A stretch of DNA of 64,000 nt from Endobacter medicaginis. Its GTDB lineage: Bacteria; Pseudomonadota; Alphaproteobacteria; Acetobacterales; Acetobacteraceae. Below are positions 52,979 through 61,404 of this stretch, piece after piece. The stretch lies in assembly GCF_014192375.1 (NCBI RefSeq), contig NZ_JACHXV010000003.1, forward strand, positions 248,001 through 312,000, written 5' to 3'. Position 1 is the first letter of the stretch. Every line of letters starts with the position of its first letter. Below the pieces are notes generated by a model that was not told where the DNA came from, searched no databases, and saw nothing but the letters and a program-made list of their open reading frames with translations. The translations under genes were made by a program, and so were the position numbers.

Positions 52979-53815
52979 GTGTCGGACGCCGGACCGCTGG
53001 GAATCCTCGCCGGCGGCGGGCCGTTGCCGGGACGGGTGGCGGAGGCCGCGATCGCGCAGGGCCGGTCGGTGTTCATCGTCGGTTTCGAGGATTTTGCCGA
53101 AGCGGCGGTGATCGGCTGCTACCCGCACCGCTTCATCCGGCTGGCCGCGGCCGGCGCGATCCTGTCCGAACTGCGCGCCCAGGGCTGCCGCGAGATCGTG
53201 CTGATCGGGCCGGTGCGGCGCCCCTCCCTGCGCGACCTGCGTCCTGATGCGGAAGGCGCGCGGATTCTCGCCCGGATCGGGCGGGCGTTGTTCTCGGGCG
53301 ATGACGGGCTGTTGGCCGCCCTGGTCCGGGTGTTTGGCGAGGAGGGCTTCGTGGTGCGTGGCGCCGACGCGTTCCTCCGCGACCGGCTGGGCGGGATCGG
53401 CGCGCAGGGGCGGGTGACGCCGGATGCGCTGGCGCTGGACGACATCACATACGGCGCGCGGGTGGTGCGCGCGCTGGGCGAGCTCGATATCGGCCAGGGC
53501 TGCGTGGTGCAGTCCGGCATCGTGCTGGCGGTCGAGGCGCTGGAGGGGACCGACCGGATGCTGGAACGCGCCGCCTCGCTGCGCCAGCCCGGCCCGGGCG
53601 GGGTGCTGGTGAAACTGTGCAAGCCCGGTCAGGAGCGACGCGCCGACATGCCGACGCTCGGGCCGCGCAGCGTGGTGCATGCGTCCGGGGCGGGACTGCG
53701 GGGCATCGCCTACGAGGCGGGCGGGACGCTGTTCACCGATCCGGCGGCGATGGTGGACGAGGCCGACCGGGCGGGGTTGTTTCTGTACGGAATCGGTCCA
53801 CCGTCCGGAAGCTGA
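52979..53815 (+). CDS. lpxI: UDP-2,3-diacylglucosamine pyrophosphatase LpxI
   Basis: Hydrolyses UDP-2,3-diacylglucosamine to lipid X; the alphaproteobacterial replacement for LpxH. 278 residues: [20 protein letters not shown] at the start, [17 protein letters not shown] in the middle, and a C-terminal domain with [24 protein letters not shown] and the catalytic acidic DADRAG-like [15 protein letters not shown] 52979 follows the lpxA stop by one base, after GTCTGAG. lpxB, the usual next gene, is absent here. Confidence 0.95.
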   Translation: MSDAGPLGILAGGGPLPGRVAEAAIAQGRSVFIVGFEDFAEAAVIGCYPHRFIRLAAAGAILSELRAQGCREIVLIGPVRRPSLRDLRPDAEGARILARIGRALFSGDDGLLAALVRVFGEEGFVVRGADAFLRDRLGGIGAQGRVTPDALALDDITYGARVVRALGELDIGQGCVVQSGIVLAVEALEGTDRMLERAASLRQPGPGGVLVKLCKPGQERRADMPTLGPRSVVHASGAGLRGIAYEAGGTLFTDPAAMVDEADRAGLFLYGIGPPSGS

Positions 53816-53870
53816 TGCCCATGGTCGGGCGTTGCAGGGGCAGAAGAACAACCCAAGAGGAGCAAGCCGC

Positions 53871-54260
53871 GTGGCGAGCTATCTGCACACCATGGTCCGG
53901 GTCGCCAATCTCGAGCGCAGCCTGGCGTTCTACAGCCTGCTCGGCATGAAGGAGCTGCGCCGGCGCGAGGTGCCGGACGGCAAATACACGCTCGTCTTCA
54001 TCGGCTACGGCAGCAATGCCGAGGGGCAGGCGGAGATCGAGCTGACCTACAACTGGGGCCATGACGACAATTACGAGGTCGGCACCGGGTTCGGGCATTT
54101 CGCCGTCGGCATGCCGGATATCGCATCCGCCGTGGAGCGGGTGCGCGCAGGCGGCGGCAAGGTGACCCGCGAGGCCGGACCCGTGAAGTTCGGCACCACG
54201 GTGATCGCCTTCGTCGAGGACCCGGACGGCTACAAGATCGAGCTGATCGAGCGCGGCTGA
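53871..54260 (+). CDS. gloA: lactoylglutathione lyase (glyoxalase I)
   Basis: Detoxifies methylglyoxal as its glutathione hemithioacetal. 129 residues; metal ligands appear as His6 in YLHTMVRV, Glu in EIELTYNWG, His in GFGHFAVG and Glu in YKIELIERG. The short form without the inserts of human enzyme suggests Ni/Co activation. GTG 53871 follows AAGAGGAG. It sits where lpxB would be expected. Confidence 0.95.
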   Translation: MASYLHTMVRVANLERSLAFYSLLGMKELRRREVPDGKYTLVFIGYGSNAEGQAEIELTYNWGHDDNYEVGTGFGHFAVGMPDIASAVERVRAGGGKVTREAGPVKFGTTVIAFVEDPDGYKIELIERG

Positions 54261-54263
54261 GCG

Positions 54264-55751
54264 ATGGCCGAGGCACCGCGCCCGCGCTGGCGGCTGGGGG
54301 ACCTGCTTCCCGGCGGTGCGCTGGGCTCGGTGCTGGGCGACAGCCTCGGGCGGCGGCGGGTGCGGATCGGGCTGACGGGCCTCGCACGGGCCGGCAAGAC
54401 CGCGTTCCTGACGTCGGTGGCGGCGAACCTGTTGGCGCTGTCCCGCGGACGCGGCGAGGCGTTGCCGGCGCTGTCCGCGCGGCTCGGCGGGGTGCCACTG
54501 ATCCGGCCGAGCGATGCGGGGGCGGAGAGCCTGCCGCGCTTCGACCTCGCCACCCATCTGGCGGCGCTCGCTGCCGATCCGCCGCATTGGCCGCCGCGCA
54601 CCGACACCACGGCGTTGCTTGCGCTCGACGTCGATCTGCCGGCGCGCGTGTCCGGGCTGCCGCCGCGCCGGTTGCGGCTGGAATTCCTCGACTATCCGGG
54701 TGAGTGGCTGCTCGACCTGCCGCTGTTGGGGGTGGAGTTCGGCGTCTGGTCGGCAGGCGTGCTGGCGCGGCTGCGCGATCCGGCGCTGGCCGGGCTGGCG
54801 ACGCCGTTTCTCGCTTTCTGCGACGCGATGGATGCGAAGGCGGCCGCGGACGAGACCCTCGCCCGGGCCGGGCATGAGCTCTACGTCACCCTGCTGAAGG
54901 CGATGCGCGACCGGCTGGGGCTGAGCTTGCTGCAACCTGGGCGGTTCCTGATGCCGCCGCCAGGGGCATTGCCGCCGTGGATGGTGTTCTTCCCGATGGT
55001 GGGGCGCGGCGGGCTGGCGCGGCTGCTCGGCGAGCGGTTCGACGCCTATCGCGGCGCGATCGCCGCCGATCTCACCCGGCCGCTGTTCGCGTCGATCGAC
55101 CGGCTGGTGGTGCTGGCCGATCTGCTCACGCCGCTGCACCTGGGAGCGGCCTCGTTCGCCGATGCGCAGGGCGCGCTGGCGGCGGCGACGCGGGCGCTGC
55201 GCTGGCGACAGGGCTGGTCGAGCCTTCTGGGCGCCGAGGGCTGGGCGCGGCTGGCGGCTGGTCTGGGGCCGGCGCTGTCGGAAGCGTTCGCAGGGCGCAA
55301 TCTTTCCGCCCTGGCGTCGGGCGCGGGGCCGGCGGGCGGGATCGGCCGGGTGGCCTGGGCGGCGACGAAGGCCGACCATGTCGCCCGCGCGCAGCGTGGC
55401 AATCTCGCCGCCCTCATCGGCCGGCTGACCGAGTCGGGACATTCGACCGGCGCACGCATCACCGAGGCGCATTTCGCCATCGCCTCGATCCGCTGCACCG
55501 AGGATTTCGTCTGGTCGCTCGACGGGCGGCCGGTCTCGGCGGTGCGCGGGCGCCTGCTGGGCGAAGACACCCTGACCCGGTCCTACCCGGGCGAGGTGCC
55601 CGACATGCCGCCGGATGCGGCGTTCTTCACCCATCCATTCCTCAGCATCCCACATTTCGAGCCGATCCGGCCGCCCGGCGGCGGCCGCGACGGGGTGCCG
55701 CAGATCGGGCTCGACGGACTGCTCGCATTCCTGCTGGAGGACCTGCTGTGA
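54264..55751 (+). CDS. ycjX: YcjX family GTP-binding protein (DUF463)
   Basis: Stress-associated P-loop NTPase with an atypical G domain. 495 residues; Walker A GLARAGKTAFLTSV near residue 40, LEFLDYPGEWLLDLPLL in the switch II region and WAATKADHVA as the G4 (TKAD) motif. In E. coli it belongs to the phage-shock regulon with YcjF. It overlaps ycjF by four bases (GTGA) and starts three bases after gloA. Confidence 0.92.
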   Translation: MAEAPRPRWRLGDLLPGGALGSVLGDSLGRRRVRIGLTGLARAGKTAFLTSVAANLLALSRGRGEALPALSARLGGVPLIRPSDAGAESLPRFDLATHLAALAADPPHWPPRTDTTALLALDVDLPARVSGLPPRRLRLEFLDYPGEWLLDLPLLGVEFGVWSAGVLARLRDPALAGLATPFLAFCDAMDAKAAADETLARAGHELYVTLLKAMRDRLGLSLLQPGRFLMPPPGALPPWMVFFPMVGRGGLARLLGERFDAYRGAIAADLTRPLFASIDRLVVLADLLTPLHLGAASFADAQGALAAATRALRWRQGWSSLLGAEGWARLAAGLGPALSEAFAGRNLSALASGAGPAGGIGRVAWAATKADHVARAQRGNLAALIGRLTESGHSTGARITEAHFAIASIRCTEDFVWSLDGRPVSAVRGRLLGEDTLTRSYPGEVPDMPPDAAFFTHPFLSIPHFEPIRPPGGGRDGVPQIGLDGLLAFLLEDLL

Positions 55752-56686
55752 GTGACTCGTCCTCGCGGATCGCGCCCCGGATCGAGACCGAGTCGCGGCG
55801 CGCCGACCGTCTCGTGGCGTCGGCAGCGGTCGATGCCGAGCTCGAAGCGCTGCCGACGGAGGTCTTGCGCCCGGGCGGGCGGGTGACGACGCTGGGGCTG
55901 GCGATCGGCGGTGTGGCTGTGCTGATCCTCGGGCTCGGTGCGCTGGAGGTGGGTAACTTCGTTGCCGACGAGTTCCGTCGCGCCGTCTGGCTCGGCTGGC
56001 TGACGTTGGTGATTGCGGTATCGGGCTTCGGGCTGATCCTGGCGGCGATCGGCCATGAACTGCGCGGGCTGGCCTCGCTGGAGGCGGTCGATAGGCTGCG
56101 GGCCGAGCTCAATGGCAAGGATGCGGTCGCGCGCCATCGTGCGGCGCGGCGCTGGGTGTCGATGCTGCCGGCGGCGGTGGGCGAGCGACAGGCGCTGCTG
56201 CCGGCGCTGGACGCCGTCAATGATCCCGATGCGCTGCTGGCGCTGCTGGTGCAGGGGCCGGGGCGGCGGCTGCGGGTGGAGGTTGACGCGCTGTCGCGCC
56301 GCGCCGCGCTTCAGGTCGCGGCGACCCTGGCGGCAACGCCATCGGCCGGCCTGGCCGGGCTGGTCATCGCCTGGCGCGGTATCAGGCTGTTGCGCCAGAT
56401 CGCGGCCCTGCACGGCCTGCGGCCGGGCCTGCTGGCGACGATGGGGCTGATCCGGCGCACGGTGTTCGCCGCAGGGGCGGTGGCGGCCGGCGAGGCGGTC
56501 GCCAACGCCGCTGCGCATGCCTTGCTGAGCAATCCGCTGCTCGGGCGGCTGGCCGGCGAGATGGCGGGGGCGGGGATCGCGGCGCGGCGGATGATCGTGA
56601 TGGGACGCGCCGCAGCGGCGGCCTCGACGCCGCTCGCAGTGGCCACTCTCTCGCGCGACGAGCCACCGACCGGCACCGAAAAATGA
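55748..56686 (+). CDS. ycjF: YcjF family inner membrane protein (TIGR01620/DUF697)
   Basis: Membrane partner of YcjX. 312 residues: two transmembrane helices near residues 50-75 and 85-105 (LGLAIGGVAVLILGLGAL; LGWLTLVIAVSGFGLILAAIG), and a C-terminal DUF697 region with GLAGLVIAWRGIRLLRQIAALHG. GTG 55748 overlaps the ycjX stop. No psp genes are in view, so its regulation here is unknown. Confidence 0.9.
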   Translation: MSDSSSRIAPRIETESRRADRLVASAAVDAELEALPTEVLRPGGRVTTLGLAIGGVAVLILGLGALEVGNFVADEFRRAVWLGWLTLVIAVSGFGLILAAIGHELRGLASLEAVDRLRAELNGKDAVARHRAARRWVSMLPAAVGERQALLPALDAVNDPDALLALLVQGPGRRLRVEVDALSRRAALQVAATLAATPSAGLAGLVIAWRGIRLLRQIAALHGLRPGLLATMGLIRRTVFAAGAVAAGEAVANAAAHALLSNPLLGRLAGEMAGAGIAARRMIVMGRAAAAASTPLAVATLSRDEPPTGTEK

Positions 56687-56821
56687 TGTTTTCGTCAGAC
56701 GAGGTGTTATGATTGCGTTTCCGAATGGATATGTGCAAACTCGGACAAAATTTGAGACGACACATGATCCGTGGTGCGGAACGGTGTGAGCCGGAGCCGC
56801 CCAGGCCTGAGAGCGTGAGCG

Positions 56822-57418
56822 ATGCGACGAAAGCGTACTGCCGGGTTGTCACCGGAAGCGACCGAGCCGGGTGAATCGCATGCTTCGGCAATGGCGGGCC
56901 GTTCGGAGATTTTGCTCGCTGGTCCGCGCATGGACGCCCGTTGCGGTGGCGATGGTCGCCAGAGCAGTGATCGCGAGGCCGATATCGGCATGCGTATCCG
57001 CACGCTGCGCCGCGCGCGCGGCTGGACGCAGGAACGTCTGGCGGAAATCTGCGGTGTGACCCGCAGTGCGATCGCGCAATGGGAATCGGGGCGTGCCGGC
57101 CAGCAGGCGCACAATCTCGCAGCGCTCGCCGATGCGCTGTCGGTCAGCATCGACACGCTGCGCTATGGCGGACGGCTGGTCAACGATCCGCAGCTCGGTG
57201 ACGACGAACGCAGCCTGCTGTCGATGTTCCGGCATTGCTCGGACCAGCAGAAGGACTGCCTGATGACGGTCGCGCGGACGTTGACCGGGGTGCGGCCGGA
57301 GATTGCCCTGGCCCAGCTCGGCCTGATCGTCGCTCCGGCGAGTGGTCACCGCACGCAGATTGGCAATGGCCTGCCGCTCGGCAGCCCGATCGAGGTCGAC
57401 TGCCGACCGATTGTCTGA
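56822..57418 (+). CDS. XRE family transcriptional regulator
   Basis: Helix-turn-helix regulator of 198 residues. The HTH (MRIRTLRRARGWTQERLAEICGVTRSAIAQWESGR) begins near residue 57, followed by AHNLAALADALSVSIDTL, like phage-repressor domains. The C-terminal half has no recognised sensor. The start is uncertain: ATG 56822, 56891, 56930 and 56990 are in frame, and residues 1-55 look disordered. It stands alone in a slightly AT-richer region and precedes the EcsC gene by 63 bases. Confidence 0.85.
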   Translation: MRRKRTAGLSPEATEPGESHASAMAGRSEILLAGPRMDARCGGDGRQSSDREADIGMRIRTLRRARGWTQERLAEICGVTRSAIAQWESGRAGQQAHNLAALADALSVSIDTLRYGGRLVNDPQLGDDERSLLSMFRHCSDQQKDCLMTVARTLTGVRPEIALAQLGLIVAPASGHRTQIGNGLPLGSPIEVDCRPIV

Positions 57419-57481
57419 ATCGCGCATCCCGCCACCGCGTCGCGCGTTGAGTGTGCGAATCCTGGCGGGAGAGAATGGCTG

Positions 57482-58291
57482 ATGACGGGCACCGCGACAT
57501 CGAGCGGCACGCAGCTTGCCGAGCTGCATCTCGGACCTGCGGCACTCGGTGAGCTCGAATCCGCGATGAGCGCTCTCGAGAGCGGCAAGGGTGTGTTGGT
57601 GCGGGTGGCCGATCTGATGGGCGGCGCGGTCGGGCAGGCGACCCGGCTGGGTCTGCGTCGGCTCGGACTGCCGGCCGGTCTCCAGGACAAGATCCGTGGC
57701 CTGTCGGAAAGCGCGCTGGCACGGGCATTCGATATCGCCATTCTCGGCCTGCGCGGTGGCGGGGCGTCGAACGGGCGGGCGATCCGGGCGGGGGTGATCG
57801 CCTCCGGCGCGATCGGCGGTTTTGCCGGATTCTCCGGCATCGCGCCCGATCTGGGCTTCACCACCCTGACCATCATGCGTGAGATCGGTCGTATCGCGAT
57901 CGAGCAGGGGGAGGATCTCTCGACGGAGGATGCGCGTCGCGCCTGCCTCGAGGTCTTCGCGCTACGCAGTTTCCACCCGCGTTCCGACGAAAGCGAGATC
58001 GGCTATTTCTCTGCGAGGCTGCTGATGCGGGGACGGCCGATCGTGCTGCTGATGTCGGAGGTGGCGTCGCGCTACGGCCTGGCGGTGTCGCAGAAGGTCG
58101 CAACGCAGATGGTGCCGGTGGCCGGTGCGATCTGCGGCGCCTCGCTCAATGCGGCCTTTCTTGCGCATTATCAGTCGCTGGCGCGGGCGCATTTCACCAT
58201 CCGGCGACTCGAGCGGCGCTATGGGCCGGAGGTCCGCATGGCGGCAGAGCGGATCAGGCTATCCCTGCACGGTCAGGCTGCGGAAACATAG
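57482..58291 (+). CDS. EcsC family protein
   Basis: Member of the EcsC family (PF12787 type), named after a Bacillus protein next to the EcsAB exporter; function unknown. 269 residues with amphipathic and moderately hydrophobic helices: GGGASNGRAIRAGVIASGAIGGFAGFSGIAPDLGFTT, LEVFALRSF and VPVAGAICGASLNAAFLAHYQ, all family hallmarks. Its 3' end overlaps the antisense AlgX-like gene by 33 bases. Preceded by a GGGAGAGAATGGCTG ribosome site. Confidence 0.85.
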   Translation: MTGTATSSGTQLAELHLGPAALGELESAMSALESGKGVLVRVADLMGGAVGQATRLGLRRLGLPAGLQDKIRGLSESALARAFDIAILGLRGGGASNGRAIRAGVIASGAIGGFAGFSGIAPDLGFTTLTIMREIGRIAIEQGEDLSTEDARRACLEVFALRSFHPRSDESEIGYFSARLLMRGRPIVLLMSEVASRYGLAVSQKVATQMVPVAGAICGASLNAAFLAHYQSLARAHFTIRRLERRYGPEVRMAAERIRLSLHGQAAET

Positions 58292-59593
58292 GGCGAGACA
58301 ACGCGGGTCCTGGCCTCCGAACTGTGACGGCGAAGCGGCATCGGGGTGCAGGAACTCGATCAGCACGTGACCGTCCCTCGCTGCGGCGGCGAGTGTCTCG
58401 CCAGGAAGGTCGATGCTGGCGCTCAGCTCGCCGGTAAGATCGAATGCGGCCAGCGTGCGCTGATGGCAGACCACAGCCAGCCGTTGCCGCTCGTGACGCG
58501 TGGCGACGAGAAAAGGGTGGGCCTGGATACGCAGGGACCAGTTGCGTCCTGCCGGCGGCACCGGCAGGCGTAACGTACTGCGCGCGCCCATACTCCAGCG
58601 CTGCGTGGGCTCCGGCGCGCTCCAGCCGTCGATGCAGAAATGATGCGCGTTGCCCTCGATGCCGAACTCGACCTTGATGGCATAGCTTGCCGGGCGACTC
58701 AGCCCGCCCGCGGCGTAGAGTTCGGCGAGACCATCGGTGCCGCCATCCTGTGGCAGGCGGACGATGTCGAGGCGGTCGGGTGCGGCCGGATAGGCGATCT
58801 GTGTTTCCGAGGTCTGGCAGACGACCAGATCGGGTGTCTCGAATTCGACGAGGTCGGTCAGCAGCCGGCTGCTCTGCACCGCCACCAGCCTGGAGAAGTG
58901 CTCGGCGATGAAGGGCAGCAGGGAGAAGCTGTGGGAATCGCCGAACCAGACCGCCTTCGGCAGGCCTGTATCGGCCTGCTCATAGACGTCGATCCGGCCC
59001 GCCTGCAGACGTGCGCCAGCAATCTTGGCCGCCTGCGGGCGGGTGATTCGCAGATGGTCGACGGGTTCGTCGGTCTCGTCGTCGAGGCGGATGCCGAGAT
59101 CGCCGACCAAGCGACTTTCCGATCGGGTCAGGGCCGATGGTGACAGCGGCGCACCGTGAAAGGCCTCCGGGCAGTGGTCGATCAGGGCGCGGTAGCAGGC
59201 ATAGGCGCCTGCATCGGTCATGTGCTGGTCGGTGAGGTGGAAGGTCTGCTCGAAGCGGCTCGTCGCGCGCAGGGCCTCGAGAGGATAGATGAGCCCGGAC
59301 CCGCCCTCGCCGCAGGATGCCCTGGCCAGCCGCAGGACCGGTCGCCCGGGGTTGGGCCGCCGTTCACCGGGCAGGCGTTCCGGATAGACGGCGTGGCGTT
59401 CAGGCACGACCAGCGTGAGGAAACGCGCGCCGAGGGCGGCGCAGAAGGTCTGGCGGGCGTTCAGCAGCGAGATCCAGCGCGCCTGCTGGGAGGCGGGGAA
59501 GGGCATGTCGCCGCACACCTGCTCGAAGGCCCAGTCGAAACGGTGAAATAACATTCCGTCCGATCCGACGGCGATCTCGTCCTTGACCTGCAT
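58259..59593 (-). CDS. AlgX/AlgJ-like SGNH-fold enzyme, putative acyl- or aminoacyltransferase/esterase
   Basis: A 444-residue protein. The catalytic elements of the AlgX/AlgJ/DltD class occur in that class's order: Asp122 and His124 in LTDQHMTDAGAY, then the nucleophile Ser220 in VWFGDSHSFSLLPF. A C-terminal beta-rich region (from ~residue 310) resembles a carbohydrate-binding or lectin-like domain but I cannot name it. No signal peptide is visible and a stop codon lies three codons before the ATG, so it appears cytoplasmic, unlike AlgX. Divergent from the aminoacyl carrier protein ligase, 242 bases apart, suggesting joint function. Confidence 0.75.
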   Translation of the reverse strand: MQVKDEIAVGSDGMLFHRFDWAFEQVCGDMPFPASQQARWISLLNARQTFCAALGARFLTLVVPERHAVYPERLPGERRPNPGRPVLRLARASCGEGGSGLIYPLEALRATSRFEQTFHLTDQHMTDAGAYACYRALIDHCPEAFHGAPLSPSALTRSESRLVGDLGIRLDDETDEPVDHLRITRPQAAKIAGARLQAGRIDVYEQADTGLPKAVWFGDSHSFSLLPFIAEHFSRLVAVQSSRLLTDLVEFETPDLVVCQTSETQIAYPAAPDRLDIVRLPQDGGTDGLAELYAAGGLSRPASYAIKVEFGIEGNAHHFCIDGWSAPEPTQRWSMGARSTLRLPVPPAGRNWSLRIQAHPFLVATRHERQRLAVVCHQRTLAAFDLTGELSASIDLPGETLAAAARDGHVLIEFLHPDAASPSQFGGQDPRCLALCFRSLTVQG

Positions 59594-59835
59594 CCTGTCT
59601 CAGTCCGCCCTCAGCGTATCCGCGTGCCTGCGGACCGTTATCGGCAATATCCGTGAAAGATATTAACAAAGAATTGATTGTCCGTATCCGGATAGCGATC
59701 AGTGTGTCTGGTCGAATCAAGCAAGGATACTCGAACTTGACAATCCGGAGGCTCTTAACGGTTCGTTTATGTTTTGTGGCCAGTATTCGATATGGCCGTG
59801 GCGACAGGGCTGCGCGACGAAAGGGAGATGGGATC

Positions 59836-60834
59836 TTGGCCAAGGCTGCCGACAGCAAGGGCGACGGGCGCGTCGATGATTTCCAGGCGAGCCTGCTCGA
59901 TCGCGGGGTGTTGGTTGCGCAGACCGTGCCCGGGCTGTGTGGGCGGGGGGATGCGTTCGAGCGCGTGGTGAGCGGGCTGATCGCGCTCACCCGACGGATC
60001 GCGGCGGCGGATGGTGCGGAGCGCCTTGCCTTTCCGCCGGTGATGAGCCGGGCTCATCTCGAACGCAACGGCTATTTCTCCGCCTTTCCCAACCTGGCCG
60101 GCTGTGTGCATTGCTTCATGGGCGGCCCGGAGGATCACCGGCGGCTGGTCGGCAAGCTGGTCTGCGAGGAGGATGTCGCCGACGAGTTCCGTCCGAGCAA
60201 GGTCGTGCTGGTGCCGGCGGCCTGTTATCCGGTCTATCCGACGCTGAGCGCGCGCGGGGCGCTGCCACCGGAAGGGGCGTTGATCGAGGTAGCCTCCTAC
60301 TGCTTCCGGCACGAACCGTCGACTGATCTCGCCCGGCAGCAATCCTTCAGGATGCAGGAATTCATCCGTGTCGGCAGCCCGGAGGAGACGATGGCGTTCC
60401 GCGACCTGTGGATGCGGCGAGCCGAGCGTCTGTGCGCGATGCTGGCGTTGCCGGGTCGGGTGGAAGTGGCGAACGATCCTTTCTTCGGCGAGGCGGGGCG
60501 CGACCTCGGCGAGCGTCAGCGTCACGATGCGCTCAAGTTCGAGATGCTGTTGCCGGCCGGCCCCGAGGGCGCGCCGCGGGCCTGCATGAGCTTCAATGCG
60601 CACCGCGACCATTTCGGTGCGATCTGGGACATCCGCCGGCACGATGGCGAGGTGGCGCATACCGCCTGCGTCGGCTTCGGACTGGAGCGCCTGACGCTGG
60701 CGCTGTTCTGCGCCCACGGGACCGAGCTCGCGGGCTGGCCGGCGGCGATCAGGGACTATCTGGGTCTTGAACTCACCGGACGGGAAGATGCCGACGCCCT
60801 GTCCGGCGTGATCGGGGAGCTGGCACATGTCTGA
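59836..60834 (+). CDS. amino acid--[acyl-carrier-protein] ligase (seryl-tRNA synthetase-like)
   Basis: Class II synthetase-like enzyme lacking the tRNA-binding arm; relatives in Bradyrhizobium and Agrobacterium load Gly or Ala onto a small carrier protein instead of tRNA. 332 residues; the zinc set is present at family spacing: Cys130 in VPAACYPVYP, Glu175 in RMQEFIRVG and Cys278 in HTACVGFGLERL, which also holds the motif 3 Arg. Motif 2 is SYCFRHEPSTD. Start TTG 59836 follows AAGGGAG; the frame is open to 59653 through AT-rich non-coding sequence. Overlaps the carrier gene by eight bases. Amino acid specificity not readable. Confidence 0.9.
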   Translation: MAKAADSKGDGRVDDFQASLLDRGVLVAQTVPGLCGRGDAFERVVSGLIALTRRIAAADGAERLAFPPVMSRAHLERNGYFSAFPNLAGCVHCFMGGPEDHRRLVGKLVCEEDVADEFRPSKVVLVPAACYPVYPTLSARGALPPEGALIEVASYCFRHEPSTDLARQQSFRMQEFIRVGSPEETMAFRDLWMRRAERLCAMLALPGRVEVANDPFFGEAGRDLGERQRHDALKFEMLLPAGPEGAPRACMSFNAHRDHFGAIWDIRRHDGEVAHTACVGFGLERLTLALFCAHGTELAGWPAAIRDYLGLELTGREDADALSGVIGELAHV

Positions 60835-61099
60835 CGAACGTCTTGGCCGCGACGCCATGCTCGAGCAGTTGCGCGGGCTGATGGCGAAGGTTTTCGGTGT
60901 CGCCGTCGAGCGGATCGGGGCGGACACCACGCCGGACGAGATCCCACGCTGGGATTCGCTCAACCTGCTGACGGTGATGATCGGGATCGAGCGGCGTCTG
61001 GGCATCTCGGTGCCGCCGGAGGCGCTGGAAGGTGTGCGCGATGTCGGCGGGGTTGCGGATGCGATCCTGCGCCACGCCCTGAACGGCGCGCCGGCCTGA
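60827..61099 (+). CDS. acyl carrier protein-like aminoacyl carrier protein
   Basis: Phosphopantetheine carrier of 90 residues. The prosthetic-group Ser44 lies in PRWDSLNLLTVMI, preceded by FGVAVERIGADTTPDEI as in other four-helix carriers. It is probably modified by AcpS (31.6 kb) or another transferase, then charged with an amino acid by the coupled ligase. Eight-base overlap with the ligase gene. What takes the amino acid from it is unknown; see the AlgX-like enzyme next door. Confidence 0.93.
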   Translation: MSDERLGRDAMLEQLRGLMAKVFGVAVERIGADTTPDEIPRWDSLNLLTVMIGIERRLGISVPPEALEGVRDVGGVADAILRHALNGAPA

Positions 61100-61120
61100 G
61101 CCGACACGCAGGTCAGACGC

Positions 61121-61303
61121 TCAGCGTCGTGCCAGGCCGGTGCGGCCGGCCCGATGCAGGTCGATCAGCGCATAGGCGGCTGCGATCACAGCCATCGCGA
61201 GATAGATCAGCATCATCGTGTTGCACAGGTTGGCGAGCGAAGTCGGCAGCACGATCCGGCACAGCAGCGTGAACAGCGCGAAGCCCGAAAACACCTTCCA
61301 CAT
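61121..61303 (-). CDS. small membrane protein, 60 residues, two predicted helices
   Basis: A 60-residue protein: MWKVFSGFALFTLLC starts a first hydrophobic helix, a short polar loop (TSLANLCN) follows, and MMLIYLAMAVIAAAYALI is a second helix before a basic tail HRAGRTGLARR. ATG 61303 is preceded by GAGGGAGACGG. It is convergent with the carrier protein gene, 21 bases between stops. No family recognised. Size and position next to a ligase/carrier pair recall DltX, the small membrane protein of Dlt operons, though DltX has one helix. Confidence 0.7.
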   Translation of the reverse strand: MWKVFSGFALFTLLCRIVLPTSLANLCNTMMLIYLAMAVIAAAYALIDLHRAGRTGLARR

Positions 61304-61404
61304 CCGGATCCGTCTCCCTCTCCGATCGGCATACCCGTTGCGGCGATGCGCGGGTATCCTTGTGCGTTCTTTTTGCGGCGAACAGAAGCCGCGTGTGCTT
61401 TCGG

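Noticed and set aside
59737-59772. TTGACA upstream of the amino acid:carrier ligase as a sigma-70 promoter
   Set aside because: The -35 box is perfect but no -10 box lies 16-18 bases away (TTTATG is 24 bases off). The region is AT-rich and may hold a promoter, but this pair is not one.
59653-59835. N-terminal extension of the amino acid:carrier ligase from ATG 59653
   Set aside because: The extra 61 residues come from AT-rich sequence, do not match the family's N-terminus, and TTG 59836 has the better ribosome site.
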